A DNA stretch of 53,338 nt, taken from contig JAIMKT010000008.1 of the NCBI GenBank assembly GCA_020692245.1, forward strand, positions 11,354 to 64,691, read 5' to 3'. The notes under the pieces were generated by a model. It saw only the letters and a program-made list of their open reading frames with translations. It searched no databases and was not told the origin of the DNA. Every line of letters begins with the position of its first letter. Position 1 is the first letter of the stretch. This DNA is from Microcoleus sp. GA_180221_E-2-1-MAG-45_12 (GTDB lineage Bacteria > Cyanobacteriota > Cyanobacteriia > Cyanobacteriales > JAAUUE01). Shown in pieces: positions 32,187 to 40,831 of the stretch. A program made the translations under genes and the position numbers.

Positions 32187-34790
32187 ATGCCTAGAAAATC
32201 CATCACCAAAGAATTCTCTCAACACTCGGCCCAAGCTTCACTCCGCCGGGTTTTGATTATTCCTTTTGTCCTCCAAATTGTGGCGGTAATAGCGTTAATT
32301 GGTTGGCTCTCCCTCGAAAATGGGCAGCAGGCGGTGAATAATGTTGCCGGTCAACTCCGATCGAGCATCGTTGGTAGAATTGAACAACGCTTAGAAGATT
32401 ACTTATTTACTCCCCAATTGATTACCCAGCTCAGTCTTCAGGAGATTTTGAACCAACATATAAGTATTCAAGAACCGGAGGAATTGATCGATAATGTCCG
32501 AGGAAAGATGAGACTCTTTGATACTGTCAACCATATTAAATTTGGTTTTACGGACAAGAACTTTATTGGTTTAGAACAGTTTGATCAAGCGTCCTTTCGG
32601 GTAAATATTTCTAGACCTGAAAATAATTATGGATTTTCTACCTATAATCTGAGTTCGGGGAATCCAAATTTTTTAGGGTCAGAACAGTTAATTGAGACCA
32701 AACCTGAATTTGATCTACAGAGTCAGCCTTGGTACAAAGGAGCCGTGGAAGCAGGGAAGCCTGTCTGGAGTCCCATTTATACTCAGTTTAATACTCCCCG
32801 CTTGGCAATTACCTACAGCGTGCCGATTTACGATCGACAGCAACAGCTCTTAGGCGTGACTGGAGTAGATTTACCTCTATCCCAGATTGGAGAATTCCTC
32901 AAAAATCTCGTAGTCAGCAAGTCTGGGGAAACTTTTATTCTTGATCGATCGGGCTTTTTGGTGGCAAGTTCCGTCAAAGAGCGACCTTTTTTGATTATTG
33001 ATGGGCAGACCAGCAGACTGAGGGCTACTTCCAGCAACATCCCGACCATTGCTAAATCCACCGCATTTCTCTTCGATCGATTCCAAAATCTCACGCGAAT
33101 CAATCAAGAACAACAGTTAGATTTCCTCCTCGATGGCAAAAGAGAGCTAGTTCAAGTTGCTCCCCTGCGAGCTTATCCAGAGCTAGACTGGTTGATCGTC
33201 GTGGTCAATCCCGAAAGTGATTTTATGGGACAGATCGATGCCAATCGTCAATCAACTATCTATCTATGTTTAGGGGCTTTTATTTTGGCTCTAATAACTG
33301 GCTGGTACACTTCAGAGCGGATTCTCAGACCGATCCAAAGCCTTTCTAAAGCAGCAGATGCCCTGTCTAAAGGAGAATGGAACCAAGCCGTAGACGTGCA
33401 TAGTCAAGGAGAGCTAGGGGTGTTGGCACGGGCATTTAATCGGATGGCTCTCCAGCTCCAAGATTCCTTTACGGCTCTAGAGACCAAGGAAACAAAGGCA
33501 AGAACTATGGCAGAATTGCTGCAAGAAGCCCAAAAAGTGGCTCATGTGGGGAGTTGGGAACGGGACATTACAACTCAAAAAGTTACTTGGTCTGAGGAGG
33601 TGTTTCGGATTTTTGGGTTGGAGCCGAGGGCAGAATCCCTGTCTTATCAGGAGTTTTTGGCAAAAATTCATCCCGACGATCGTCAGCATGTTGCAGATAT
33701 TCTCTCCCGGTCTAGTGCGGCTGGTCAGCCCCATCAGATTGAGTACCGCCTCGTCCGCCCTGATAATTCTGTGCGCTACGTATTTAGCAAAGGTTTATAT
33801 AGTTACGATGATGCTGGAGAAATAACCAGAGCCTTTGGGATTGTGATGGATGTGACCGATCGCAAAGACTCAGAACTTGCCCTCCAAAAGTCTGCCATTG
33901 CCCTGCAACAAAAAGCTAATCAGCTAGAAATGACCCTAGAAGAACTGCAACGTACTCAAACCCAACTAATTCAGGGAGAAAAAATGTCCGCCTTGGGGCA
34001 GCTAGTTGCTGGGGTTGCCCACGAAATTAATAATCCTGTGAATTTTATCTATGGCAATTTAACCCATGCCCGCACCTACGCTGATAATCTCCTCGAACTT
34101 CTCACTATTTATCAACGGGAATATCCCGACCCTAGCCTTGCCCTCCAAGCCAAGATTGAAGATTTAGACCTCGATTTTGTGGTGATTGATTTACCGAAAT
34201 TGCTAGATTCGATGCAGGTGGGAGCCGAGCGCATCCGAGAAATTGTCAAATCCCTGCGATCGTTCTCTCGTCTAGATGAAGCGGAAATGAAATCCGTTGA
34301 TATCCATGAAGGTCTAGATAGTACCCTGATGATCTTACAAAATCGATTCAAAGCTAAGGGTAATCAACCGGAGATTATTGTCCACAAAAACTATAGTACC
34401 CTACCCCAAGTAGAATGCTATGCGGGGCAACTCAATCAGGTGTTTATGAATATTTTGAGTAATGCGATCGATGCGATCGAAACACCCCCGGAAGATTTTT
34501 CCTGCCCTGCCCCCCAGATTGAGATCCAAACAATGATCAAAAATAATAAATGGATCCAAATTAGCATCAAGGATAATGGTATTGGCATCAAGCCAGAGCT
34601 TCTCAATCGCCTTTTTGATCCTTTTTTCACCACTAAACCCGTCGGTCAAGGTACTGGACTAGGTTTAGCGATCTCCCACTCGATCGTGGTGGAAAAACAC
34701 AAAGGGAATTTGGACTGTAAATCAGTATTAGGAGAGGGAACCGAGTTTATCATTTCTATCCCGGTTAAACACCATGCTAGTCTAGGTTAG
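32187..34790 (+). CDS. Membrane sensor histidine kinase (Cache-HAMP-PAS)
   Basis: 867 residues. Helix 1 (VLIIPFVLQIVAVIALIGWL) and helix 2 (TIYLCLGAFILALITGWYTS, near 355) enclose a periplasmic double Cache region (~45-345) that probably binds a small molecule. A HAMP domain follows (RILRPIQSLSKAADALSKGE), then PAS_3 (VGSWERDITTQKVTWSEEVF). The kinase core has the H box ALGQLVAGVAHEINNPVNFI (His near 617), N box NQVFMNILSNAIDAIE and G boxes DNGIGIKPELLNRLFDPFFT, then GQGTGLGLAIS. All catalytic residues are intact. No response regulator is adjacent. The start codon at 32187 is ATG. Confidence 0.9.
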   Translation: MPRKSITKEFSQHSAQASLRRVLIIPFVLQIVAVIALIGWLSLENGQQAVNNVAGQLRSSIVGRIEQRLEDYLFTPQLITQLSLQEILNQHISIQEPEELIDNVRGKMRLFDTVNHIKFGFTDKNFIGLEQFDQASFRVNISRPENNYGFSTYNLSSGNPNFLGSEQLIETKPEFDLQSQPWYKGAVEAGKPVWSPIYTQFNTPRLAITYSVPIYDRQQQLLGVTGVDLPLSQIGEFLKNLVVSKSGETFILDRSGFLVASSVKERPFLIIDGQTSRLRATSSNIPTIAKSTAFLFDRFQNLTRINQEQQLDFLLDGKRELVQVAPLRAYPELDWLIVVVNPESDFMGQIDANRQSTIYLCLGAFILALITGWYTSERILRPIQSLSKAADALSKGEWNQAVDVHSQGELGVLARAFNRMALQLQDSFTALETKETKARTMAELLQEAQKVAHVGSWERDITTQKVTWSEEVFRIFGLEPRAESLSYQEFLAKIHPDDRQHVADILSRSSAAGQPHQIEYRLVRPDNSVRYVFSKGLYSYDDAGEITRAFGIVMDVTDRKDSELALQKSAIALQQKANQLEMTLEELQRTQTQLIQGEKMSALGQLVAGVAHEINNPVNFIYGNLTHARTYADNLLELLTIYQREYPDPSLALQAKIEDLDLDFVVIDLPKLLDSMQVGAERIREIVKSLRSFSRLDEAEMKSVDIHEGLDSTLMILQNRFKAKGNQPEIIVHKNYSTLPQVECYAGQLNQVFMNILSNAIDAIETPPEDFSCPAPQIEIQTMIKNNKWIQISIKDNGIGIKPELLNRLFDPFFTTKPVGQGTGLGLAISHSIVVEKHKGNLDCKSVLGEGTEFIISIPVKHHASLG

Positions 34791-34864
34791 GGATAAATCC
34801 TAATCATGAATTTCAATTATAAATTTAGGTAAATACTAGCTCGATCGCAGCAAGGAGAAACAGA

Positions 34865-35572
34865 TTGGCTCAGGATGAGATGCTCAGTAAACTATTGTCG
34901 AAGGCTCTACAGCTATGGCTGCGATCGCAGGTATCCCAGGTGCAGACCCTAGAGTTGACAGTCCACGGCACAAACCAACAACTCCTCTCTGGAGAAATCC
35001 CCCAAGTTGATCTCACTGCCACCCACGCTGTCTATCAAGAATTGCACCTCAGCGAAGTTGCCCTGACTGGGAAAAATATCAAAATTAACCTCCGGCAAAT
35101 TCTCCGGGGCAAACCTATTCAACTCCGAGAACCCATTTCTCTAACTGGGCAATTAAAGCTCACTGCCCCAGACCTCGAAGCCTCCCTTACCTCCCCTCTG
35201 CTCTCCCAAGCTCTGGATGAACTTTTACAAACTCTTTTAGCCAATAGTTCAAATAGTTCAAATAGCTCCCCAGTTTTTTCCCAAATCCCTGCAAAAATCC
35301 ACTGGCAACAAGCAACTATAACTCCGGGAACTCTAACTCTAGTAGGCAATTCAGCCATCGCTTCTCCAGAATTAATCACCCTAGAAACTGGCTTGAATCT
35401 GACTCCACTTCATCAGTTTGCCTTGACCTCGCCTCGGTTACAACTTCCTACCCAGGGGGCGATCGACCTCAAGGATTTTCTTTTGGACTTAGGTAGTGAT
35501 GTGGCGATCGAGGAGTTATCAGTGACAGCCGGGCAGCTAGTTTGTCAAGGACAGTTAACCGTTCAGCCTTAA
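34865..35572 (+). CDS. DUF2993 (LmeA-type) protein
   Basis: 235 residues. The start is TTG at 34865: AAGGAG lies at 34852-34857, seven bases upstream, whereas the first ATG (34880) would be too far. The sequence has the DUF2993 pattern of amphipathic beta strands: VQTLELTVHGTNQQLLSGEI, then VALTGKNIKINLRQILRGKP and LTGQLKLTAPDLEASL. The family is abundant in cyanobacteria and Actinobacteria and is thought to be lipid-associated. A short Ser/Asn repeat (NSSNSSNSS) interrupts the middle. No signal peptide is evident. Confidence 0.8.
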   Translation: MAQDEMLSKLLSKALQLWLRSQVSQVQTLELTVHGTNQQLLSGEIPQVDLTATHAVYQELHLSEVALTGKNIKINLRQILRGKPIQLREPISLTGQLKLTAPDLEASLTSPLLSQALDELLQTLLANSSNSSNSSPVFSQIPAKIHWQQATITPGTLTLVGNSAIASPELITLETGLNLTPLHQFALTSPRLQLPTQGAIDLKDFLLDLGSDVAIEELSVTAGQLVCQGQLTVQP

Positions 35573-35649
35573 AACCACCGCAAAAGAGAAAACTAAGTTA
35601 TTCTAGATAAAAGTGTTATGCAACATATACAAACAAAGGATAAGTAATC

Positions 35650-36126
35650 ATGACTTGGCGTGGAGAAAAAACAATTCAGGATCGGCTGTTTGCCTGCCTA
35701 CCCTATGCCCTTCCCTTAGTTTCTGTGATTCCTTTTGGTAGCTATCTGATAGCACAATTTCCTCCATTACAATTTTTATTTGTCCCTCTGATTCCCGTCA
35801 TCTTTATCTATGGGAAAATTCCTTTTGCAGGAATTGTAGTCTTCTTTCTTCTATTTCTGCTCGTAGTCCGCAATGAGAAAGTACCCCACTTTATCCGTTT
35901 TAATGCGATGCAAGCAATTCTGCTAGACATTGCCCTAACCTTGTGTAGTCTCTTGCTCGGAGTTCTGATGCCTGCTTTGGGACAAAACTTAATTACAGAA
36001 ACTCTGTTTAATATTATCTTCCTAGCTACTTTGGCTGCTTGTGTTTACTCGATCGTCCAATCTGTCCTCGGACGCTACGCCGAACTGCCCACTATTTCTG
36101 AAGCAGTTTATGCCCAAGTTCGCTAA
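35650..36126 (+). CDS. Tic20-family membrane protein
   Basis: 158 residues with four helices (FACLPYALPLVSVIPFGSYL, LQFLFVPLIPVIFIYGKIPF, GIVVFFLLFLLVVRNEKVPH and a final one after IRFNAMQA). The conserved stretch HFIRFNAMQAILLDIALTLC matches cyanobacterial relatives of chloroplast Tic20, a subunit of the inner-envelope protein import channel. The bacterial protein's own role is not settled. ATG start at 35650 with AAAGGATAAG upstream. Confidence 0.88.
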   Translation: MTWRGEKTIQDRLFACLPYALPLVSVIPFGSYLIAQFPPLQFLFVPLIPVIFIYGKIPFAGIVVFFLLFLLVVRNEKVPHFIRFNAMQAILLDIALTLCSLLLGVLMPALGQNLITETLFNIIFLATLAACVYSIVQSVLGRYAELPTISEAVYAQVR

Positions 36127-36181
36127 GTCTCAAGAGAAATCTTAGATAATCCCTAGAAATTAGCAAAAAATCCTCCATCCC

Positions 36182-36973
36182 TTAGCAACTAGTTGTAACT
36201 TGCCGGATTGCCACGCTATTTTGCAGATGCCCAATGCCTTCGATTTCTACCCGCACATGATCGCCGGGCTTGATTTCACCTACGCCTTCGGGGGTTCCCG
36301 TGAGGATAATATCCCCCGGTAGGAGAGTCATGACTTGGGAAATATAGGATACAAGGAACTCTGGCGAAAAAACCATATCACTGATGGGGGCAGATTGCAC
36401 TGGCTCAGGATCATCATTCAGAAAGGTTTTTACCCGTGCTGCCGGGCTGATTTCTCTGACCACCCACGGACCTAAGGGACAGAAACTATCAAACCCCTTC
36501 GCTCTTGTCCATTGTCCGTCACTTTTTTGTAGATCCCTTGCCGTGACATCGTTGGCGATCGTGTAACCCCAAATTTTACTGCGAGCTTGGGCGGGGGTGC
36601 AATTACAAGCTCGATCGCTAATCACCAGAGCTAGTTCTCCCTCGTAGTCTACCCGTTGTGACTGGGGTGGATAATAAATTTCTTTGTCTGCCGCCGTAAT
36701 CGTCGTGGGTGGCTTGAGAAACAAAAGAGGTTCCTTGGGGACAGGGGTTCCCATCTCCGCAGCATGGGCCCGATAATTTTTACCGACAGCCACAATTTTT
36801 GAGGGGGCGCAGGGGGCAAGAAGTTGGTAGTCTTCAGGAGATAGCTCTAATCCATTAGGTTCTCCTTCTAACCAAGGCGGGGCATCAAGGACATGAACTG
36901 TTCGATCGAGGGTCAACAATCCATAATAGATTTGCCCCGGAGTAGTTCTCACACGGACGTAGCGCAATGCCAT
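36182..36973 (-). CDS. Fumarylacetoacetate hydrolase family protein
   Basis: 263 residues. The FAH catalytic domain starts KIVAVGKNYRAHAAEMGTPV and has the metal ligands (Glu-Glu-Asp) in DYEGELALVISDRACNC and IWGYTIANDVTARDLQKSDG; GTPEGVGEIKPGD closes the active site. The family hydrolyses or decarboxylates beta-keto acids (acylpyruvases, oxaloacetate decarboxylases, bifunctional isomerase/decarboxylases). The oxaloacetate/acylpyruvate group is the likeliest class. The first TnpB element lies 133 bp upstream in the same orientation. Confidence 0.88.
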   Translation of the reverse strand: MALRYVRVRTTPGQIYYGLLTLDRTVHVLDAPPWLEGEPNGLELSPEDYQLLAPCAPSKIVAVGKNYRAHAAEMGTPVPKEPLLFLKPPTTITAADKEIYYPPQSQRVDYEGELALVISDRACNCTPAQARSKIWGYTIANDVTARDLQKSDGQWTRAKGFDSFCPLGPWVVREISPAARVKTFLNDDPEPVQSAPISDMVFSPEFLVSYISQVMTLLPGDIILTGTPEGVGEIKPGDHVRVEIEGIGHLQNSVAIRQVTTSC

Positions 36974-37130
36974 AGAAATTTATAGATGGTGTTTATTAAA
37001 AAAAGTACCCAGCAAATCCCCACGCAGAAGTCAAATAATCGATTTAAATACTCGGCTATCCCCAGAAAAGGATTTGTTGAAAAGCAAGTTTCAAAGCAAT
37101 TATATACCGCTCTGTAAAACCTGTGCAAAC

Positions 37131-38417
37131 CTAGGCAACATCACTTCGGCAAGGCTCAGTGGCCTCAAAAATAGATAATTGCTTAAATTCACTGTTTACT
37201 TCCTGCTTCACGGTTCGACTTCGCTCACCGTACATTGTGGTTCTGCTATGACTAACAGAAGGTTTGTCCACTCCACAGGCAATCTTGGCAGAGCTTGCCA
37301 TTTGATCCAAACGAATCGGAATATTAATTCCTTCAAACCATCGTTGGATATTCTTAGCCGCATTCAAGTCCCTATCTTCCACATATCCACAGTCAAGGCA
37401 TTTATAAATACGCTCTTTCAGTGGCATTTTGTGACGATGGTTCCCACAGTTAGAGCAAATTTGACTAGAGGGAAACATTCTATCCACGAGGATGAGTTGA
37501 CTTGAAAACTTCTGAGTTTTGTACTCTAGTTGTCGGCGGAACTCATACATTCCACAGTCAGCAATAGCTCCTGCTAGCTTGTGATTCTTTAGAAATGCCT
37601 TGATACTCAAATCCTCAATCTTAATCTCGCTGTGGTTCTTGGCAAGATGGGTAGTGAGTTTATGAATGGCATCCTTACGAATATTGGAGACTCTAGCGTG
37701 AACTTTTGCCAGACTACGGACTGCTTTAGTTCTGTTTTTAGAACCTTTCTCCTTACGGCTAACTGCCCGTTGCAAGTGTTTGAATCTCTTACTCATTCTG
37801 CGATAAGCCTTGGGGTTAGGAAAGACTTCACCGTTAGAACAAACAGCTAATTCCTTGATGCCAATGTCCACACCAACAGATGGGCGGTTAATGGCTACTT
37901 CTGGTAATTGGATTTCTTGTTTGACAGAAATAAACCATTTATCAGCCTGTCTGCTTATGGTGCAATTATGTATGGCGGTCATGGGTAATGGTTCCGCTAG
38001 TCTTACCCAGCCAATGCTAGGCAGATTTATTCGCTTACCATCGTTCCTGATTTTGGGATTAGCTACGGTTCCATACTCAAGGTAGAAAGAATCACTGCGA
38101 CCTTTTTTCTTGAATCTGGGAGCCTTGCTGATTTTCTTAAAACATCTATCCCATGCTGTTCTCAGATCGGCTACTGCCTTTTGGGGAATAGCTTTAGAAA
38201 CCTCGTAATACCATTCACAGTTAGGCTTGACTTCGGCAATTAATCGCTTATGTAGATCAATGGCTGAAGGAGCTTTTTCTTTGTTCTCAAGACATGATTG
38301 CACAGTAGCACAAGCCCAGTTGTAAGCGTGTCTAGCTACGCCAGAAGCTTTTCTAAAAAGGGTTAACTGTTTGTTGTTGGGTTTTAGTTCGGTCTTGAAA
38401 CTAAGGAGCATGGTCAA
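37131..38417 (-). CDS. tnpB: TnpB RNA-guided nuclease, copy 1
   Basis: 428 residues of the OrfB/TnpB family, ancestors of Cas12 nucleases; with an omega RNA it cuts DNA next to the TAM. The RuvC-like site appears intact: Asp in SVGVDIGIKELAVCSNG, Glu in IKIEDLSIKAFLKNHK and Asp in CGYVEDRDLNAAKNIQR. The zinc finger is ICSNCGNHRHKMP plus IYKCLDCGYV. The N-terminal helix-turn-helix-like region starts MLLSFKTELKPNNKQLTLFR. It is about 90% identical by eye to copy 2, and the C-terminus has two extra 8-residue blocks (within MYGERSRTV and FEATEPCRSDVA). Downstream of the stop the omega RNA should run to about 37107. Confidence 0.92.
   Translation of the reverse strand: MTMLLSFKTELKPNNKQLTLFRKASGVARHAYNWACATVQSCLENKEKAPSAIDLHKRLIAEVKPNCEWYYEVSKAIPQKAVADLRTAWDRCFKKISKAPRFKKKGRSDSFYLEYGTVANPKIRNDGKRINLPSIGWVRLAEPLPMTAIHNCTISRQADKWFISVKQEIQLPEVAINRPSVGVDIGIKELAVCSNGEVFPNPKAYRRMSKRFKHLQRAVSRKEKGSKNRTKAVRSLAKVHARVSNIRKDAIHKLTTHLAKNHSEIKIEDLSIKAFLKNHKLAGAIADCGMYEFRRQLEYKTQKFSSQLILVDRMFPSSQICSNCGNHRHKMPLKERIYKCLDCGYVEDRDLNAAKNIQRWFEGINIPIRLDQMASSAKIACGVDKPSVSHSRTTMYGERSRTVKQEVNSEFKQLSIFEATEPCRSDVA
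37142..37161. repeat. Small dispersed palindrome inserted in the 3' end of tnpB copy 1 (insert A)
   Basis: CACTTCGGCAAGGCTCAGTG: inverted arms CACT/AGTG around TCGGCAAGGCTC. Absent from copy 2, where 6 bp replace 30 bp at this position, a net gain of 24 bp. Confidence 0.75.
37210..37231. repeat. Small dispersed palindrome inserted in tnpB copy 1 (insert B)
   Basis: ACGGT-TCGACTTCGCTC-ACCGT: perfect 5-bp arms around a 12-bp core like that of insert A. Copy 2 has 4 bp in place of 28 here, again a net gain of 24 bp, keeping the frame. Confidence 0.75.
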
Positions 38418-38452
38418 GATGCTTGAAGATATTTTTGTATGATATCAATCCC

Positions 38453-38470
38453 TTACCTCCCTGTACCTCC
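38453..38470. repeat. 18-bp repeat shared with 18668-18685 (inverted)
   Basis: TTACCTCCCTGTACCTCC is the exact reverse complement of the unit in the CHAT/anti-sigma gap. It starts five bases from the TnpB element border, upstream of rpsF. Confidence 0.7.
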
Positions 38471-38516
38471 TTCCCTTAACCTTTAAAAAAATCTTCCGCC
38501 CCATCCCCATGGGTAG

Positions 38517-38522
38517 TATAAT
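38517..38522 (+). promoter_or_regulatory. Candidate -10 element upstream of rpsF
   Basis: Perfect TATAAT in GGGTAGTATAATTAAAAATC, 83 bp before the rpsF ATG; no convincing -35 box is seen. AAGGAG at 38594-38599 gives rpsF a strong ribosome-binding site. Confidence 0.5.
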
Positions 38523-38604
38523 TAAAAATCCTTGCTTCTGTATTACTAAAAGTATTTTATTACTCAAGTTATTCTAGGAAGCCTCAAGTCCATAAGGAGA
38601 AAAA

Positions 38605-38952
38605 ATGGCTCAACAACTTTATGAAACTATGTATATCCTGCGTCCAGACCTTAATGAGGAGCAGGTAAATGCCACGATCGACAAATACCGCACTTTCTTA
38701 GTAGAATCTGGGGTTGAAGAAGTAGAAATTAAGCTCATGGGTCGCCGCCGTCTTGCCTACGAGATCGATCGATTTCGGGATGGGATCTATGTGCTGATGA
38801 ACTATGCCGCCCTAGGCAACCATGTAGCACCGATGCAACGGACTATGCGTCTCAGCGAAGAGGTAATTCGTTACCTAACTCTTAAGGTGGAACCCCCCAA
38901 ACCTGTGAAGGAACCCTACGTGGCTCCCGAAGCAGTTGCGGTGGAAGCTTAG
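38605..38952 (+). CDS. rpsF: 30S ribosomal protein S6
   Basis: 115 residues. YETMYILRPDLNEEQVNATI, then MGRRRLAYEIDRFRDGIYVL and AALGNHVAPMQRTMRLSEEV, ending IRYLTLKVE, is S6, which binds with S18 to the platform of the small subunit. A short acidic/Pro/Val tail (EPYVAPEAVAVEA) is typical of cyanobacterial S6. A strong Shine-Dalgarno precedes the ATG. It stands alone, without rpsR or ssb nearby. Confidence 0.97.
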   Translation: MAQQLYETMYILRPDLNEEQVNATIDKYRTFLVESGVEEVEIKLMGRRRLAYEIDRFRDGIYVLMNYAALGNHVAPMQRTMRLSEEVIRYLTLKVEPPKPVKEPYVAPEAVAVEA

Positions 38953-38959
38953 AAAAACT

Positions 38960-38981
38960 CCCCAAGATTACTAGATTGGGG
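38960..38981 (+). terminator. Hairpin after rpsF
   Basis: CCCCAA-GATTACTAGA-TTGGGG, a 6-bp stem starting 8 bp after the rpsF stop. The following sequence (TATAGTTTAATCG) has only a weak T-run, so termination may be partial. Confidence 0.5.
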
Positions 38982-39071
38982 TATAGTTTAATCGTGATTT
39001 TTAGTTATAATTTATCGTGTTGGCGGGAGATGATTGCTGAGTCTAGGCTCCAAGTCCACTCCCAAAATTTA

Positions 39072-39917
39072 TTATTGAGGTTGGGGATTATTTCTAACTA
39101 ATGCTTGGAAATCCATCATGGCTCGATCGTAATCATTGCCCGCCACGTCGATAAAATCATTATGCCCCGCTTCCTCTACCCAAAGATTTTGTTTAGGCTG
39201 ATTAGCAGTATTGTATAGTTCCTCTCCCTGAGCAAAGGGAATCACTTCATCTTTCCGACCGTGCATGATCAAGACTGGCGATCGCACCAAAGGAATCTTC
39301 GTAACGTTAGAAAATTTATCAAAGGGAAAGATATTCCCCACAGCCAAGAACTTAGAAATACTTAAAAATGGACTTTCAAGGATCAGTCCTCCCACAGGTT
39401 GACGACTAGCCAAATCCACACTTGGTCCACTGCCAATCGATCGACCATAAACCAAAACTTGACTAGCTGGGATTTTTAATTCCCGTGTTAGATAATTAAA
39501 AGCCGCATCAATATCAGCGTAGGTATTCGTTTCCGTTGGTGTCCCTTCACTCCTGCCGTAGCCTTGATAATCGTAGGCAAAAATACTAAAATCCAGACCC
39601 TGAATTTTCCGCAAAATAAACATCACATCTCCCAAGTCCTCCGCATTGCCGTGACTGTGGAGAATTGTATAATTTGCCCCTGCATTGGGCAGATAGACCG
39701 CCGCAATTCTATTACCATTACTACTCTGAAGCATAAAGCTCTGTTCCCTCGAACCGACTAACTCCTGCACATTGCCATAGCTACTAGGGCGGGGCAGAAA
39801 AATAATATTGTCGGTGAGAAAATAGGCATAGGCAGCGATACAAACATAGATAAAAAGTAGCGAGAAAATAACTCGTTGTAGAGAAAATTCTCCTAGTAAG
39901 ATGCGTTTCCAGTTCAT
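39072..39917 (-). CDS. Membrane-anchored alpha/beta hydrolase (Bem46/ABHD-like)
   Basis: 281 residues. One N-terminal helix (LQRVIFSLLFIYVCIAAYAY) anchors it. Hydrolase elements: HSHGNAEDLGD (oxyanion loop), YDYQGYGRSEG, nucleophile elbow VLVYGRSIGSGPSVDLA (Ser in GRSIGSG), acid in MHGRKDEVIPF and His in EEAGHNDFID. These are the hallmarks of the Bem46/ABHD13/17-type serine hydrolases; the substrate may be an acyl thioester or lipid, but is unproven. Solitary gene. Confidence 0.87.
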   Translation of the reverse strand: MNWKRILLGEFSLQRVIFSLLFIYVCIAAYAYFLTDNIIFLPRPSSYGNVQELVGSREQSFMLQSSNGNRIAAVYLPNAGANYTILHSHGNAEDLGDVMFILRKIQGLDFSIFAYDYQGYGRSEGTPTETNTYADIDAAFNYLTRELKIPASQVLVYGRSIGSGPSVDLASRQPVGGLILESPFLSISKFLAVGNIFPFDKFSNVTKIPLVRSPVLIMHGRKDEVIPFAQGEELYNTANQPKQNLWVEEAGHNDFIDVAGNDYDRAMMDFQALVRNNPQPQ

Positions 39918-40000
39918 GGCTTCAGGGGCTGAGGATAATAGAAGTGATTTGTTACAGGCATGATTCCTTATCGCTATTCACGATCGCTATTTGGCAAAAC

Positions 40001-40810
40001 TTAGTCATAATCTAATAAAACTCTTACCCATTTGGGGGGGCGGGGAATGGCAATTTTTAGTCGATCGAGAGTCACCATCGATACTATATGTACTACAAAG
40101 ACATAGACAAAGCTGTTAAACACAATACTTGCCAAGGCAAAACCCTGTACCATCCACACTTCTGGCACTTGCCACCAACCAAACCGCAGAAACAACCACT
40201 GAAGAAACTCAGTAATTTGGGCAATCACTAAAGAGAATAGGTCTTCCCCCATCATCAGGGACAATAGCCAAAACCGAAAGAAAAATCCAAAGGCAGAAAT
40301 CATGGCTCCAAATAAAATTGACCATCCCCAACTTGCCCCCCGCCGCCAGAGAGCGCCTAGCTGGACTCCCATCACCCCAAAGGGAATCGTATAAAATATC
40401 CCCCGCGTCGGCCCCATGAGAACAGACAATAGCAACGCCGAAACCAAGGCTGCCATCCATGCTGACCTTGCTCCCCAACGGAGATAAACTAGGGCGATCG
40501 GCAACGGAAAGAATACCCGCAAAACTGGGCCCGTGGGGAAATAATAATCAATGAGCCACAACAAACTGGCAGTGCTAGCCAGAAAAGCAGTTTCTACTGT
40601 AGCGAGGGTAGTTAGCTGCTGTGGGGAAAGGCGAGAAATTCGACCCCCAAGGGTAACTCTATTGGCTGTAGTTGAGGGACTAACTGGATTTGCCATCGCC
40701 TCATCTACCCAATTAGACATTTCTGGTGATGAGTCCGGTGGGGTAGAAAAATTAGTACTGTCTGGATTGTTATCTGGATTAGACTCCAGAGAATCGTGGG
40801 GATCATGCAT
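40001..40810 (-). CDS. DUF2232 membrane protein
   Basis: 269 residues. The first ~75 are hydrophilic, followed by several helices (LTTLATVETAFLASTASLLW, FFPLPIALVYLRWGARSAWM, LVSALLLSVLMGPTRGIFYT and others). LPIALVYLRWGxxxA and the G-P-x-R-G turn match DUF2232 (YybS-like) proteins, common in cyanobacteria and Firmicutes; a transport role is suspected for the family but unproven. It ends the signalling cassette, 21 bp after the response regulator, so it may be co-transcribed. Confidence 0.75.
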   Translation of the reverse strand: MHDPHDSLESNPDNNPDSTNFSTPPDSSPEMSNWVDEAMANPVSPSTTANRVTLGGRISRLSPQQLTTLATVETAFLASTASLLWLIDYYFPTGPVLRVFFPLPIALVYLRWGARSAWMAALVSALLLSVLMGPTRGIFYTIPFGVMGVQLGALWRRGASWGWSILFGAMISAFGFFFRFWLLSLMMGEDLFSLVIAQITEFLQWLFLRFGWWQVPEVWMVQGFALASIVFNSFVYVFVVHIVSMVTLDRLKIAIPRPPKWVRVLLDYD

Positions 40811-40831
40811 ATATCAAGCAAGACTGAAGGG

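Larger units (their letters stand above)
37107..38448 (-). mobile_element. TnpB-only insertion element, copy 1 (IS200/IS605, IS1341-like)
   Basis: Limits come from comparison with copy 2. Similarity starts at CCGCTCTGTAAAACCT (right end on the minus strand) and ends at GATATCAA. The minus strand therefore opens TTGAT-ATCATACAAAAATATC: TTGAT is the target/TAM motif of ISDra2, so the mobile part is probably 37107-38443 with TTGAT as flanking target. No tnpA is present, so movement needs a transposase in trans. It is 1342 bp versus 1294 bp for copy 2; the whole 48-bp difference is two 24-bp insertions. No target duplication is seen, as expected for this family. Confidence 0.85.
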
